Below are positions 37,169 to 45,726 of a stretch of 64,000 nucleotides of DNA, piece after piece. The notes beneath the pieces were generated by a model. It made no database searches. It had not been told where the DNA came from and saw only the letters and a list, made by a program, of their open reading frames with translations. The position numbers were made by a program, and so were the translations under genes. Within the stretch, counting starts at the first letter, position 1, and each line of letters opens with the position of its first letter. This DNA comes from Entomospira culicis (lineage in GTDB: Bacteria > Spirochaetota > Spirochaetia > WRBN01), in contig NZ_CP118181.1 of NCBI RefSeq assembly GCF_028748145.1, forward strand, positions 1,116,211 to 1,180,210, given 5' to 3'.

Positions 37169-37899
37169 GTAGCATTAAAGGCAGAGTGCTTCTCTTTTTG
37201 ATCGTCATTCTTGTGCTAGAAGTGATCTATTTTGGCGTTATTTTACCCAGAACCTTGCTCAAAACCATCTTGATTGATGCCAACTTTGACGTGCTAGAGA
37301 GCGATATCTATGAACTTGGTGATCTGGATTATGGCATGCGTATCATGGAGGTAGACCCCAAAGCCCTTGTCCAACTCCTAGAAGCACAGAGCATGATTCA
37401 AGAGGCACACGTGCAACGCGGACACTTTGGCAGACTCTATATCCAGATGAAAGGCTATAATCCTAGCGTGGCGCTCATCACTGCCGAGGGAGGCATTCTC
37501 TTTTTGGATCATGGTGGCTATCTCTTTAGTAGTAACAAAAAGACAGGCATCTTTCCGCCACTATTACATGGCGCACAATTTGAACAGGAGGAGAGTGGTC
37601 TTCGGCTACACAAGAGCATGCGTCCTTTGCTCACCGCGCTACAACGCCTACGCGAACACCATCCCACCACCCACAGCTCCATCGCCGGTATCAAAGCCAT
37701 CAGCAAGGCCGATAATTTACTATACTGGCAGGTGAGCTTTATTGGCCTACGCGCGAAAGCCAAACTTGCGAGCTACCTCAAGGCCGAAGATATCGAGCGG
37801 GCATTTGTCGTTCTCCTTAGCTTGGAGAGTCAAGGACGCTTTTTGGGCGAAGTAGATTTTCGCACCAACGAAATTGTCTACACGCAAGAAAAACCATAA
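37165..37899 (+). CDS. ftsQ: FtsQ/DivIB-like division protein
   Basis: 244 residues, GTG start overlapping the ftsW stop. One membrane helix (about 8-28), then a short POTRA-like region (GLRIMEVDPKALVQLL-like turn at about 55-75, with VQRGHFGRLYIQMKGYNPSVAL). A strand-rich C-terminal domain follows, with ILFLDHGGYLFSS. This topology and the place between ftsW and ftsA fit FtsQ/DivIB. Sequence similarity in this family is weak, so the call rests mostly on context. Confidence 0.72.
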   Translation: MSSIKGRVLLFLIVILVLEVIYFGVILPRTLLKTILIDANFDVLESDIYELGDLDYGMRIMEVDPKALVQLLEAQSMIQEAHVQRGHFGRLYIQMKGYNPSVALITAEGGILFLDHGGYLFSSNKKTGIFPPLLHGAQFEQEESGLRLHKSMRPLLTALQRLREHHPTTHSSIAGIKAISKADNLLYWQVSFIGLRAKAKLASYLKAEDIERAFVVLLSLESQGRFLGEVDFRTNEIVYTQEKP

Positions 37900-37938
37900 G
37901 CATCGACACAAACGACGACCAACTTTTCCAATATTTAT

Positions 37939-38180
37939 AAGATAAAGTCTAACCTCCGCCCAAGATATCTCCCCTAAAAGTCGATGATCTGCTATACTCA
38001 TAAAGGAAAGGGCATCTATCTACAAAATAAAGCCCAATCTCCTGCCAAGATATCTCCCCTAAAAGTCAATAATCTGCTACACTCATCAGAGAAAAGTCAT
38101 CTATCTACAAAATAAAACGCAACACCTAGCAAGATATCTACCCCAAAGGTCGATAATCTGTTATACTAACCCAAGCAGAC
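37939..38180 (+). repeat. Three 85-bp tandem repeats with promoter-like -10 elements upstream of ftsA
   Basis: Copies begin at 37939, 38024 and 38109 (period 85; the third is partial and degenerates after about 38175). Shared core: AAGATATCTCCCCTAAAAGTC, then GAT.ATCTG. Each copy carries an extended -10: TGCTATACT (37990-37998), TGCTACACT (38075-38083) and TGTTATACT (38159-38167). No good -35 is seen. This fills the 327-base gap between the ftsQ-like gene and ftsA, and could give ftsA-ftsZ up to three start sites. Confidence 0.85.
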
Positions 38181-38226
38181 GTGGTAGGCTATCCATATCT
38201 TTTTATCGATAAAGAGAGAGTACGCA

Positions 38227-39570
38227 GTGAGTGAATATAGCAAAAATCAAGATGTCTATGTGGCCATCGATTTAGGCTCGGCCACCATGAAGGCGGTAGC
38301 TGCATTCTATGACGAATTTCAGCGCCCCACCAAGGTTGCGGTAGTGCGTCGTGATACCGCGGGCATTCGTAAGGGGGCTATTCTCAATTTAGAGGCGAGC
38401 GTGCATGCCATTGAAGATCTCTTGAGTCAATTGGAAGCAGAGTCTGGATCAGAAATCCATCACTGCTTTGTTGGCTTCTCTGGCGAACATATTCAAGCCC
38501 AAAATTCCGATGGCGTTGCCAATGTCGGTCTACGTGGTAAACCTCGATCTATCTCGGTAGAAGATGTAGAGAAGGTCATGGACTCTGCCCAAGCCGTCCC
38601 CTTAGCCGACAATCGCGAGATAGCCGCGATTATTCCGCTCAATTATCGCATCGACAACCACCTCATTACCCGAGAGCCACTCAACATTCAAGCCGTACGG
38701 TTAGAGGCGCGTATCCACATCATCACCGCTCCCGGTAGCTTGCTGAATAATCTAGAACAAGCCGTGCGATCGGCAGGGCGAAGCGTGCAAGCGCTCATCT
38801 ATTCGCCCTTGGCCTGCGCCTATGCGGTGCTCTCTAAAGTGGAGCGCACGGAAGGAGTTATTCTCATTGAGATGGGGGCGAGTACCACCAAAATCGCTTT
38901 TTTTATCGACGAACAACCTCACTACAACAGCGTACTACCTATCGGTGCATCCTCGCTCACCAGAGATCTTGCCGAAGTGGAGAAGATCCCCCTTGCTCTT
39001 GCCGAACAACTCAAAATTGAACATGGGATCTGCTATCGTGGATTGTTGGGCAATGAAATTCGCCAAATTCCCATCCCACCCTTCGGCGGCCGTGGGGCAG
39101 AGATGATGCTAGAGAGCAAAATGTGCGATATCCTCCAAGCCAGAATGACCGACATCGCGAATGCAACGAAACGTCGATTGGAAAAGAGCGGTTGGCTCTA
39201 CAAAGCCAAGTCGATTGTGATTGCCGGCGGAGGAAGCCAACTGCCCGGTGCAAGCGAACTCTTTGCGCGCATCTTCGATCTCTCGGCACGATCCGCCTAT
39301 GTGATGGGCGTGGAAGGCCTTGATGACGAAGAGAGCCTTGCCCAATACGGCACCGTCTGGGGGCTACTCAAACAACCAGAATATCTCCAAAAAGAGATTC
39401 AACGCCAAAACTTCTCCGACGAAGCACCCGCCCAACCCGATCTCCCCCACTCGCTCTATCCCGAAGAGAATTTCTTTGAAGAAGAGCGCCTATCGGCAAA
39501 AAAACGCAAAAAAGAGAGTAAGCCCAAGAAAAAAAGTACGCTAAATTGGATAAAAGAGAACTTTTTTTAA
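38227..39570 (+). CDS. ftsA: Cell division protein FtsA
   Basis: Actin-like membrane tether of FtsZ. 447 residues, GTG start. The ATPase phosphate-1 loop VYVAIDLGSATMKAV is near residues 11-25, a 1C subdomain follows at about 85-165, and IEMGASTTKIAFF and SIVIAGGGSQLPGA mark the later actin-fold motifs. The C-terminus (about 390-447) is acidic then Lys-rich and ends LNWIKENFF, a plausible amphipathic membrane helix. It is the first gene after the triplicated promoter repeat and 73 bases ahead of ftsZ. Confidence 0.95.
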   Translation: MSEYSKNQDVYVAIDLGSATMKAVAAFYDEFQRPTKVAVVRRDTAGIRKGAILNLEASVHAIEDLLSQLEAESGSEIHHCFVGFSGEHIQAQNSDGVANVGLRGKPRSISVEDVEKVMDSAQAVPLADNREIAAIIPLNYRIDNHLITREPLNIQAVRLEARIHIITAPGSLLNNLEQAVRSAGRSVQALIYSPLACAYAVLSKVERTEGVILIEMGASTTKIAFFIDEQPHYNSVLPIGASSLTRDLAEVEKIPLALAEQLKIEHGICYRGLLGNEIRQIPIPPFGGRGAEMMLESKMCDILQARMTDIANATKRRLEKSGWLYKAKSIVIAGGGSQLPGASELFARIFDLSARSAYVMGVEGLDDEESLAQYGTVWGLLKQPEYLQKEIQRQNFSDEAPAQPDLPHSLYPEENFFEEERLSAKKRKKESKPKKKSTLNWIKENFF

Positions 39571-39643
39571 AAAAATACTAGACACAATGGCTAAAAATAG
39601 AGAATAATAAGATAAGGAACATGGAAATAAAACGAGGTCGCTT

Positions 39644-40963
39644 ATGAATCGCCTAAACATGACTGTGGTGGAGAGTTCGACTACCCCCAGCCAATCTAAC
39701 GATGAAACCCTAGGTACCACGCGTATCAAGGTTATTGGTGCCGGTGGCGGTGGGTGTAATGCCATCGATCACATGATTCGCACCCATATCGAAGGGGTTG
39801 ATTTTGTCGCCATTAACACCGACATGCAAGCCCTTTCGCGGTGTCTTGCCCCACAAAAGATCGCGCTTGGACAAAAATTAACCGGCGGATTAGGTGCCGG
39901 TGGTAATCCTGATGTAGGAAGCCGTGCCGCCCAAGAGGATAAAGAGGCGATCCGGCAAGTCATCGATGGCGCGCATATGGTCTTTTTAACCACCGGTCTT
40001 GGGGGGGGAACGGGCACCGGTAGTCTCCCGATCGTCGCATCACTGGCGAAGGAGTCGGGGGCGTTGACCGTCGCCATTGTTACCCTGCCCTTTAGCTTTG
40101 AAGGCGCAAGAAAGATGAACATTGCCCGCGAGGGTCTTGAGGAGCTACGTAAAAATAGCGATGCACTTATCGTTGTCCCCAATCAAAAATTATTAGAAGT
40201 CTCCGACCACAAAGCCACCTTCAAAGAGGCGTTTGCGAAGGTCGACAACTTGCTATGTATCGGAGTTAAGGGCGTGGTCGATCTTATTACCAACACAGGT
40301 TATCTCAATGTCGATTTTGCCGACGTGCGAAAAATGCTCTCCTTTAAAGGCGAAGCGCTCATGGGGATGGGTATCGGCAAGGGCGATAATCGCGCCATCG
40401 ATGCCCTAAAAGCAGCGCTCAATTCGCCTTTGGTAGAAAACAACGATATTTCAGGCGCACACGGGCTACTAGTCAATATTACGGCAGGAACTGATTTTGG
40501 TATCTACGAAGGTGATGAGTTGATGAGCGCATTGAGCGAGCGTATCAGTGAGAACACCGAACGCAAAATGGGCTTGGTTATCGACGAGAATCTCATCGAC
40601 GAAGTACACGTAACCATCATTGCCACAGGATTTAACCGCGAAGAACCACGGGTCATTGAGCGAGGTAATCGTACCTTTACCACCGTCGGCGGGCAAAAAC
40701 CCAAGCCCGTTGCGCCACTTGAACCAGAAATTACCGATCTCGATACCGCGCCTCATCGCGCTATGCAATCGCGCCCTGCGCCTGTTCACAGCGAAACATT
40801 TGCCCCCGAACCCGAACGCACGCCTTCGGCGCGAAAAGCCAATGTCATCGATAGCAACGAGTGGGAGAGCATTACCAAGGGCAGACGTCAAAAAAATGAG
40901 GAGAAGATCGAGCTTGATGAGAGCGTACCTAGCTACTTACGGCACCTAGGCGAAGGGTTCTAA
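39644..40963 (+). CDS. ftsZ: Cell division protein FtsZ
   Basis: Tubulin-like GTPase forming the division ring. 439 residues. VIGAGGGGCNAIDHM is near 30-44, the tubulin signature GLGGGTGTG is at 118-126, and the T7 catalytic loop lies in the NVDFADVRKML stretch. A long disordered linker rich in Pro, Arg and Glu (about 345-415) ends in the conserved tail VPSYLRHLG, which binds FtsA. GAGG precedes the ATG by about seven bases. The next gene begins six bases after the stop. Confidence 0.98.
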   Translation: MNRLNMTVVESSTTPSQSNDETLGTTRIKVIGAGGGGCNAIDHMIRTHIEGVDFVAINTDMQALSRCLAPQKIALGQKLTGGLGAGGNPDVGSRAAQEDKEAIRQVIDGAHMVFLTTGLGGGTGTGSLPIVASLAKESGALTVAIVTLPFSFEGARKMNIAREGLEELRKNSDALIVVPNQKLLEVSDHKATFKEAFAKVDNLLCIGVKGVVDLITNTGYLNVDFADVRKMLSFKGEALMGMGIGKGDNRAIDALKAALNSPLVENNDISGAHGLLVNITAGTDFGIYEGDELMSALSERISENTERKMGLVIDENLIDEVHVTIIATGFNREEPRVIERGNRTFTTVGGQKPKPVAPLEPEITDLDTAPHRAMQSRPAPVHSETFAPEPERTPSARKANVIDSNEWESITKGRRQKNEEKIELDESVPSYLRHLGEGF

Positions 40964-40969
40964 CCACCC

Positions 40970-41902
40970 ATGACCCACCAACTCGACCAACTCTCGAAAA
41001 AGGAGATTCTCCAGCTCTTTGAGGCAGAAATATGTCTCAAAGAGCGTCGTAGTCTCGCCACTGCTGATGTCTACCTACGTGAGGTGAGCTTCTTTCTCGA
41101 TTACATGGAGCGCAAACAACTCAGCTGGGATGCCCTTACGCCACCAATTATCGAGGCATACCTCCTTACGCGTGAACTCTCTTCGGTATCGGTTGCCAAG
41201 GCGATGAGCGCCTTACGTAAGTTTATGCAATTTCTGCTCTATTATGATCTTGTCGAACATAACCCAATGGCGCTTATCAAACGACCACGTATTCGCCGAA
41301 AGAATCCCGAAGTCGTCTCCGAAGCACAAATCGATCAACTCTTATCGGCCTGCGACATTACCACTGTACTGGGCTTACGCGATCGCACCCTCTACGAATT
41401 GATGTATAGCTGTGGCTTGCGTATCAGCGAAGCAGTCGATCTCGATGTGAAGAACCTCTCTCTCAAGGAGGGTATTATTCGCGTGGTTGGTAAGGGAAAC
41501 AAAGAGCGCATCATTCCCCTTGGCGAAGAAGCAATCTACTGGCTAGAGCGCTACCTTAAAGAGAGTCGGCGCGCCATTTTAAGAATACGTAAAGGAACGC
41601 CTTATCAACGTCGTAGTGAAGACGCGCTCTTTCTCAACTTTCGTGGCTATCGCATCAGCCGGAAAGGTATCTGGTTGAACCTCAAAAAGTGGGCGACACA
41701 AGAGGGTATCGAGCTAAAGACCCACACGCTACGCCACTCCTTTGCCACGCACCTGCTCAAAAATGGCGCAGATTTACGCGTAGTGCAAGAACTCTTAGGG
41801 CATGTGGATATTGGCACCACCGAGATTTATACCCATGTCGATCGGCAAGATTTAGCCCTTGCGCATCACAAATTTCACCCGCGATCCCGAAATAATTTAT
41901 AA
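40970..41902 (+). CDS. xerD: Tyrosine recombinase XerC/XerD-type
   Basis: Site-specific recombinase that resolves chromosome dimers. 310 residues. The N-terminal SAM-like DNA-binding domain spans about 12-100. Catalytic residues are all present: Arg151 (CGLRISE), Lys175 (VGKGNKER region), His252 and Arg255 (HTLRHSFATHLL), His278 (LLGHVD) and Tyr287 (EIYTHVD). Position six bases after ftsZ and the lack of mobile-element context argue for a housekeeping Xer enzyme. XerC and XerD cannot be told apart from one gene. Confidence 0.9.
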   Translation: MTHQLDQLSKKEILQLFEAEICLKERRSLATADVYLREVSFFLDYMERKQLSWDALTPPIIEAYLLTRELSSVSVAKAMSALRKFMQFLLYYDLVEHNPMALIKRPRIRRKNPEVVSEAQIDQLLSACDITTVLGLRDRTLYELMYSCGLRISEAVDLDVKNLSLKEGIIRVVGKGNKERIIPLGEEAIYWLERYLKESRRAILRIRKGTPYQRRSEDALFLNFRGYRISRKGIWLNLKKWATQEGIELKTHTLRHSFATHLLKNGADLRVVQELLGHVDIGTTEIYTHVDRQDLALAHHKFHPRSRNNL

Positions 41903-41967
41903 CAAAGGCTATTGTCTCTCCTCTTTTTTGCCGATAAGAATGATGCTAAGCAAGGAGTAACCTCACC

Positions 41968-42726
41968 GTGAAAAGATTGATTTTATTGACTCTTCCCCTT
42001 CTCATCGTTACCAGCTGTGGACGTAGCTTACGTAGCGAGTGGATTGATAGCGCCAAAAATATCAAAGATGTGCAGAAAGTCAACCCCAAGCAAGAGAGTG
42101 AAGAAGAACTTGCCAAGAGATTACGCGAATTTGATCAATCCTTGAGTGTTCAAGAGGCAAGGCGAATGATTAAACGCCAAGAGAAACAACTCCAAAAAGC
42201 CCTCATTGCGCTATACGATAAATCCTTAGCTTATGAGATGTTAGGAACGCTTTATCTCAATCAAAAATTCTACCAAGCAGCGCTCGAACAATTTGAACTT
42301 GCCCTCGAGATTCGCCCTGCAAGCGCCACCTTGCACTACTACGCCGGCGTAAGTAGTGGTTGGGTCAGTACTCTTTCTATTGATCCCATCAAACAGGCAA
42401 CCTATCAGGAAAAAGCCCTTGCCCACTTGCTTAAATCATACGAAATTGACCCAAACCATGCGCCCACCTCTCTAGCACTGGCAAGCATCTACGTCCAAGA
42501 TACCTCTATGCTAGGGCAGGCGAAAATGTATGTGAAACGTTACCAGAGCCTCCATCCACAGAGCCAAGAGGCACAACTCTTACTCGCGCATATCACCCTT
42601 AAAGAGGGCAATTATCTGCAGGCGCGCAATCTCTATCAACAAATTATTGATGAAGCCAACCGAAACCCTGATCTTCACAAATACTATATTGATCAAGCTA
42701 ATGCTGGTTTAGCGCTCATTCCTTAA
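41968..42726 (+). CDS. TPR-repeat lipoprotein
   Basis: 252 residues, GTG start behind AAGGAG. Lipoprotein signal with lipobox VTSC (Cys17). The mature part is mainly TPR-like helix pairs (AYEMLGTLYLNQKFYQAALEQFELALEIRP and later similar units, about residues 85-240), which serve as protein-binding scaffolds. It lies between xerD and dprA and is probably in the same transcript. No specific function can be given. Confidence 0.82.
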   Translation: MKRLILLTLPLLIVTSCGRSLRSEWIDSAKNIKDVQKVNPKQESEEELAKRLREFDQSLSVQEARRMIKRQEKQLQKALIALYDKSLAYEMLGTLYLNQKFYQAALEQFELALEIRPASATLHYYAGVSSGWVSTLSIDPIKQATYQEKALAHLLKSYEIDPNHAPTSLALASIYVQDTSMLGQAKMYVKRYQSLHPQSQEAQLLLAHITLKEGNYLQARNLYQQIIDEANRNPDLHKYYIDQANAGLALIP

Positions 42727-42735
42727 GAGAAAATT

Positions 42736-43776
42736 ATGGCATATATCCTCTCTTTAGCTATCGACATGATACCCTTTTTACCGGCAAGAAGTCGCGCGCT
42801 TTTAGCAAAAAAGTATACCAATGAGCACGATTTTTCCACGCTCCATGGACAAGAGCTTATGGTGGAATTTAGCGACCTACGCCTCACGAAATATCGACAA
42901 GAAGCGTGGCAATGCTGGCACGGGAAACAGGCATTAATCGATGCGGAAAAACTCTATGAACAGCTTCAAAAACGCCATATTGGTATCATCGATATGGCAG
43001 ATGCTAGCTACCCCAGCTTGCTCAAAGAGATTCATGATCCCCCATTTCTCCTCTATTATCGCGGAACATTTCCTTCTTTTCATTTACCCCAACTTGCCAT
43101 TGTCGGCACACGTCGCCCCTCGGTAAGCGCCAAGGAAGAGACCAGTATCTTTACCAAAGAGATCGCTCCTCATGTAGGTTCGATCGTTTCGGGGTTGGCT
43201 TTAGGGGTAGATGGACAAGCGCACCGCGCCGCACTGGCCGTGCACGGACACACCACCGCCATCTTGGGTGGAGGCTTCGATCACCTCTACCCCAACTCGC
43301 ACAAAAGCCTAGCTGCCCGCATTATCGATGAAGGGGGACTGATACTAAGCGAATATGCGCCGTCGGTGAGCCCCACCAACTACACCTTTCCTGCCCGTAA
43401 CCGCATCATCGCGGGGATGTGCCAAGGCACCGTCATCATCGAAGCGCCCCATAAATCGGGGTCGCTGATTACCGGACAATTTGCCCTCGATCAAGGGCGC
43501 GATCTCTTTGTACACGCCATTGGTATCGCGAACCCTGACTCTGGCACGGGGCAACTCTATGAGCAAGGCGCAATTGCACTACGTCGAGGCGAAGATCTCT
43601 TGAGCGCATGGGGAATTCTTCCCAGTAGAGAGAATTCAAATGGGGTAGCCGAAGCCAATGAGTCTGGCCCAAACAAGCTCGCCAATGAGTCATTCGACCG
43701 CTATGACATTGGTGCGGCCATTGCCAAAAATCTCTGGCAGGAGCTAAGCGACGAAGATCTCGATGATCTCTTTTAG
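42736..43776 (+). CDS. dprA: DNA processing protein DprA (Smf)
   Basis: Loads RecA on incoming single-stranded DNA in natural transformation and is widely kept also in non-transformable bacteria. 346 residues. Rossmann-type core with YPSLLKEIHDPPFLLYYRG, LAIVGTRRPS, IVSGLALGVDGQAHRAAL, GGGFDHLYPNSHKSLA, FPARNRIIAGM and EAPHKSGSLITGQFALDQGR, all standard. The C-terminal tail (about 310-346) may be a small winged-helix remnant. Directly after the TPR lipoprotein gene. Confidence 0.95.
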   Translation: MAYILSLAIDMIPFLPARSRALLAKKYTNEHDFSTLHGQELMVEFSDLRLTKYRQEAWQCWHGKQALIDAEKLYEQLQKRHIGIIDMADASYPSLLKEIHDPPFLLYYRGTFPSFHLPQLAIVGTRRPSVSAKEETSIFTKEIAPHVGSIVSGLALGVDGQAHRAALAVHGHTTAILGGGFDHLYPNSHKSLAARIIDEGGLILSEYAPSVSPTNYTFPARNRIIAGMCQGTVIIEAPHKSGSLITGQFALDQGRDLFVHAIGIANPDSGTGQLYEQGAIALRRGEDLLSAWGILPSRENSNGVAEANESGPNKLANESFDRYDIGAAIAKNLWQELSDEDLDDLF

Positions 43777-43856
43777 TTGTATCTTTTAGCTTTAGACTCA
43801 TTTGATGCGTTATTTAAGTCGCGCGTATCTTATGCTTCCCCCCATCTATTTTTGCG

Positions 43857-44153
43857 TTATCCCTCTTGAGATTTTTTCATATTATCCCGAATAAGAGGTA
43901 TGGCATAAATGGAGCGTACTAAAATCACTCCCCACGTTCCCAGCACGATAATGACCAAGGCAAGCGCAACGAATCTTGTAAGAAATACCCCAATCACTGG
44001 GTAAGCAGTCTCGATATTCACCAAAATAGCTCTTGCTTTTGGTACTAAATAGAGTAACATAAAGAGAGGAAACGTAATAAGATACCATAATAAGGGTTGA
44101 TATGCAAGACACCATTGCCAAAATTTACCTAGGCTACTGCTTCTTTTAGACAT
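43857..44153 (-). CDS. Small two-helix membrane protein
   Basis: 98 residues with two hydrophobic segments (about 17-38 and 50-82) and a charged C-terminus. AGAGGATAA precedes the ATG. No family recognised. It is the last member of a minus-strand row of small membrane proteins running from 48.9 kb. Confidence 0.62.
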   Translation of the reverse strand: MSKRSSSLGKFWQWCLAYQPLLWYLITFPLFMLLYLVPKARAILVNIETAYPVIGVFLTRFVALALVIIVLGTWGVILVRSIYAIPLIRDNMKKSQEG

Positions 44154-44211
44154 AAAATTATCCTCTCTTCAGATGTAGCATTGCGTAAAGAAAGCCCCTT
44201 TCTAAGAGCAT

Positions 44212-44325
44212 CTACTCTTCTGCTTGCAACGCCTGAATCTTACGTGCTTGTTCGGTACTCCTCTCAAGCGATGGTTTCGTGCAACTCGTTAAGATGAGCA
44301 TCGCCAATACGATCTTTTTCATCAT
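44212..44325 (-). CDS. Very small lipoprotein (37 residues)
   Basis: An ATG at 44325, with AGGAG a few bases upstream, opens a 37-codon frame. It has a Lys-containing start, a hydrophobic core and a lipobox LTSC (Cys15), then a short Lys/Glu/Gln-rich tail ending LQAEE. The gene is below common length limits but has all marks of an entericidin-sized lipoprotein. Function unknown. Same strand and row as its neighbours. Confidence 0.68.
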   Translation of the reverse strand: MMKKIVLAMLILTSCTKPSLERSTEQARKIQALQAEE

Positions 44326-44387
44326 ACATCGCTCCTATTCGTCCACAATAATACTTATTCATTTTTCGGCATGGTTATCAACTTCCC

Positions 44388-44732
44388 TCAAAGCATCTCC
44401 ATAATAAACACAGGCAGCATCGCTAAAAACATAACACCCGAAACTATCAGAATGCCTGAGATTGCTCTGCGCTGCATGTCATGCATTCGCTCTAACCACA
44501 TCTGCAGTTCCGCATCAAATTCTGGGTTCTCCCTTCGTAAGGTTTTGACAGGCTTACTATGCAACCAGAACCACATATTCTCATAAATCATAACAAACGG
44601 TTCGGGAAATCCCCACTTCATTAAAAATAGTCGCCACTCGGTATCGTCCACCTCCATTCTTTTCATCATGGGGATGGCAATGATTTTCGTTGCTAACGTA
44701 ATAAAGAGTATTATTAAAAAGAGATGATACAT
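44388..44732 (-). CDS. Small membrane protein, paralogue of the 44760-45098 product
   Basis: 114 residues from ATG 44732 (TTGGAG six bases upstream; the TTG codon at 44744 is part of that site). Hydrophobic N-terminus (about 1-20) and C-terminus (about 92-114) flank a charged middle that shares W..FL.KWGF, SKPV.TL..E.PEF..E.Q.W..R.H with the adjacent gene. The two are tandem paralogues. No family recognised. Confidence 0.68.
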   Translation of the reverse strand: MYHLFLIILFITLATKIIAIPMMKRMEVDDTEWRLFLMKWGFPEPFVMIYENMWFWLHSKPVKTLRRENPEFDAELQMWLERMHDMQRRAISGILIVSGVMFLAMLPVFIMEML

Positions 44733-44759
44733 GCGATTCTCCAAGAAAAAAAGTATGCA

Positions 44760-45098
44760 CTACAAGATAAGCATCGGCAACCCGGTAACCAGCATAATAG
44801 CCAACAGCGTAAAGAGTCGCCTACCATTACGCTCTTGTACTTCATGGAGTCGCACAAACCATTGCTGTACCTCGCGCGAAAATTCTGGATGCTCTGCCTC
44901 CAACGTTCTCACCGGCTTACTGTAAAACCAAATCATCCCCCCTTTGAAAAAATAGGGATTAGGCACATCATCAAAGCCCCACTTCTCTAAAAATTGTTGC
45001 CACGCGACCGCATCTTCTCTGGCATCCTTGATACTAGGAATCATGAGCATCTTTACCAAAAGGAAGATAAAGAGCACTATCCAAAAGAAGATATACAT
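44760..45098 (-). CDS. Small membrane protein, paralogue of the 44388-44732 product
   Basis: 112 residues, AGGAG before the ATG. Same plan as the next gene downstream: helix at about 1-20, soluble middle with WQQFLEKWGFDD, WFYSKPVRTLEAEHPEFSREVQQW, and helix at about 94-112. The pair probably arose by tandem gene duplication and then diverged. Function unknown. Confidence 0.68.
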   Translation of the reverse strand: MYIFFWIVLFIFLLVKMLMIPSIKDAREDAVAWQQFLEKWGFDDVPNPYFFKGGMIWFYSKPVRTLEAEHPEFSREVQQWFVRLHEVQERNGRRLFTLLAIMLVTGLPMLIL

Positions 45099-45166
45099 CG
45101 TCTACTCCTATCCTTTCTCATCCTAACTTTTTCGTGAGATAACCCCACTTACTTTGCATAGACGCA

Positions 45167-45622
45167 TCAATAAGGGATGGCTACAATCGTGATACGGTTG
45201 AGCATAAAGAATAGAAGTAAGTATGTCATGCCCCCGATAAAGAGAAAGTAGAGTAACGAAAATCTACTTCGCCTGCGGTCTGCACCGTGATGAAACCTTT
45301 TTATCTGCGTCCACAGAAGGAGGGTAAACCCTAGCGCAAGTAGCGTCTGTTTAAGAATGAGCATCAAGAAATCTCTATCATACTCCGCTTGATGCGCACC
45401 TAGCTTAAAGAGGCTCTCTAGGTAAGCACTCTTTTCTGGGGAGAGCAAGCCCGCCTCACCCTCCAGCGCATGCGTAAGTTGCTGGTATGCCTTCTGGATA
45501 CGTGCAATATGCATTAGTTTCTCCTGTAATAACGCTCTATCTGCGCGAAAAAGCATGTGCAAACCCAGAACAATAAGAAAAAACAATAACATAAAGAAAA
45601 GATCTCTTCTGCGCGCAATCAT
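45167..45622 (-). CDS. Membrane protein of unknown function (intact copy)
   Basis: 151 residues: helix at about 8-25, a soluble helical middle with many Gln, Leu and Glu (about 26-85), and two further helices (about 88-106 and 122-148). Its first about 52 codons (45465-45622) lie in a 262-bp direct repeat whose second copy, at 46733-46994, holds a broken twin. The ATG overlaps the stop of the upstream fragment (ATGA). Confidence 0.68.
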   Translation of the reverse strand: MIARRRDLFFMLLFFLIVLGLHMLFRADRALLQEKLMHIARIQKAYQQLTHALEGEAGLLSPEKSAYLESLFKLGAHQAEYDRDFLMLILKQTLLALGFTLLLWTQIKRFHHGADRRRSRFSLLYFLFIGGMTYLLLFFMLNRITIVAIPY

Positions 45623-45726
45623 GGCGTATTCTCCTGCCTTTCCTTTTCTCTATTTTCAATAGTTTGATCTATCGTAGCTAATGCATTTTGATATACTTCT
45701 ATATTTCCCTCATTGGGATGCTTTTA
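45465..45726. repeat. Left copy of a 262-bp direct repeat
   Basis: This stretch recurs at 46733-46994 (offset 1268) with few differences. It spans the 3' end of one small gene and the 5' end of the next. Between the copies lies about 1 kb of unrelated AT-rich DNA. Confidence 0.93.
45619..45726 (-). pseudogene. 3' fragment of the 46887-47186 gene (left copy)
   Basis: Only the last about 35 codons remain, reading in frame to the same ENTP end and the ATGA overlap with the 45622 gene. The upstream part is replaced by the IS1-type transposase fragment on the other strand. Confidence 0.8.

Noticed and set aside
37939-38180. CRISPR array
   Set aside because: The whole 85-bp unit repeats with diverged copies; there are no constant short repeats with unique spacers.
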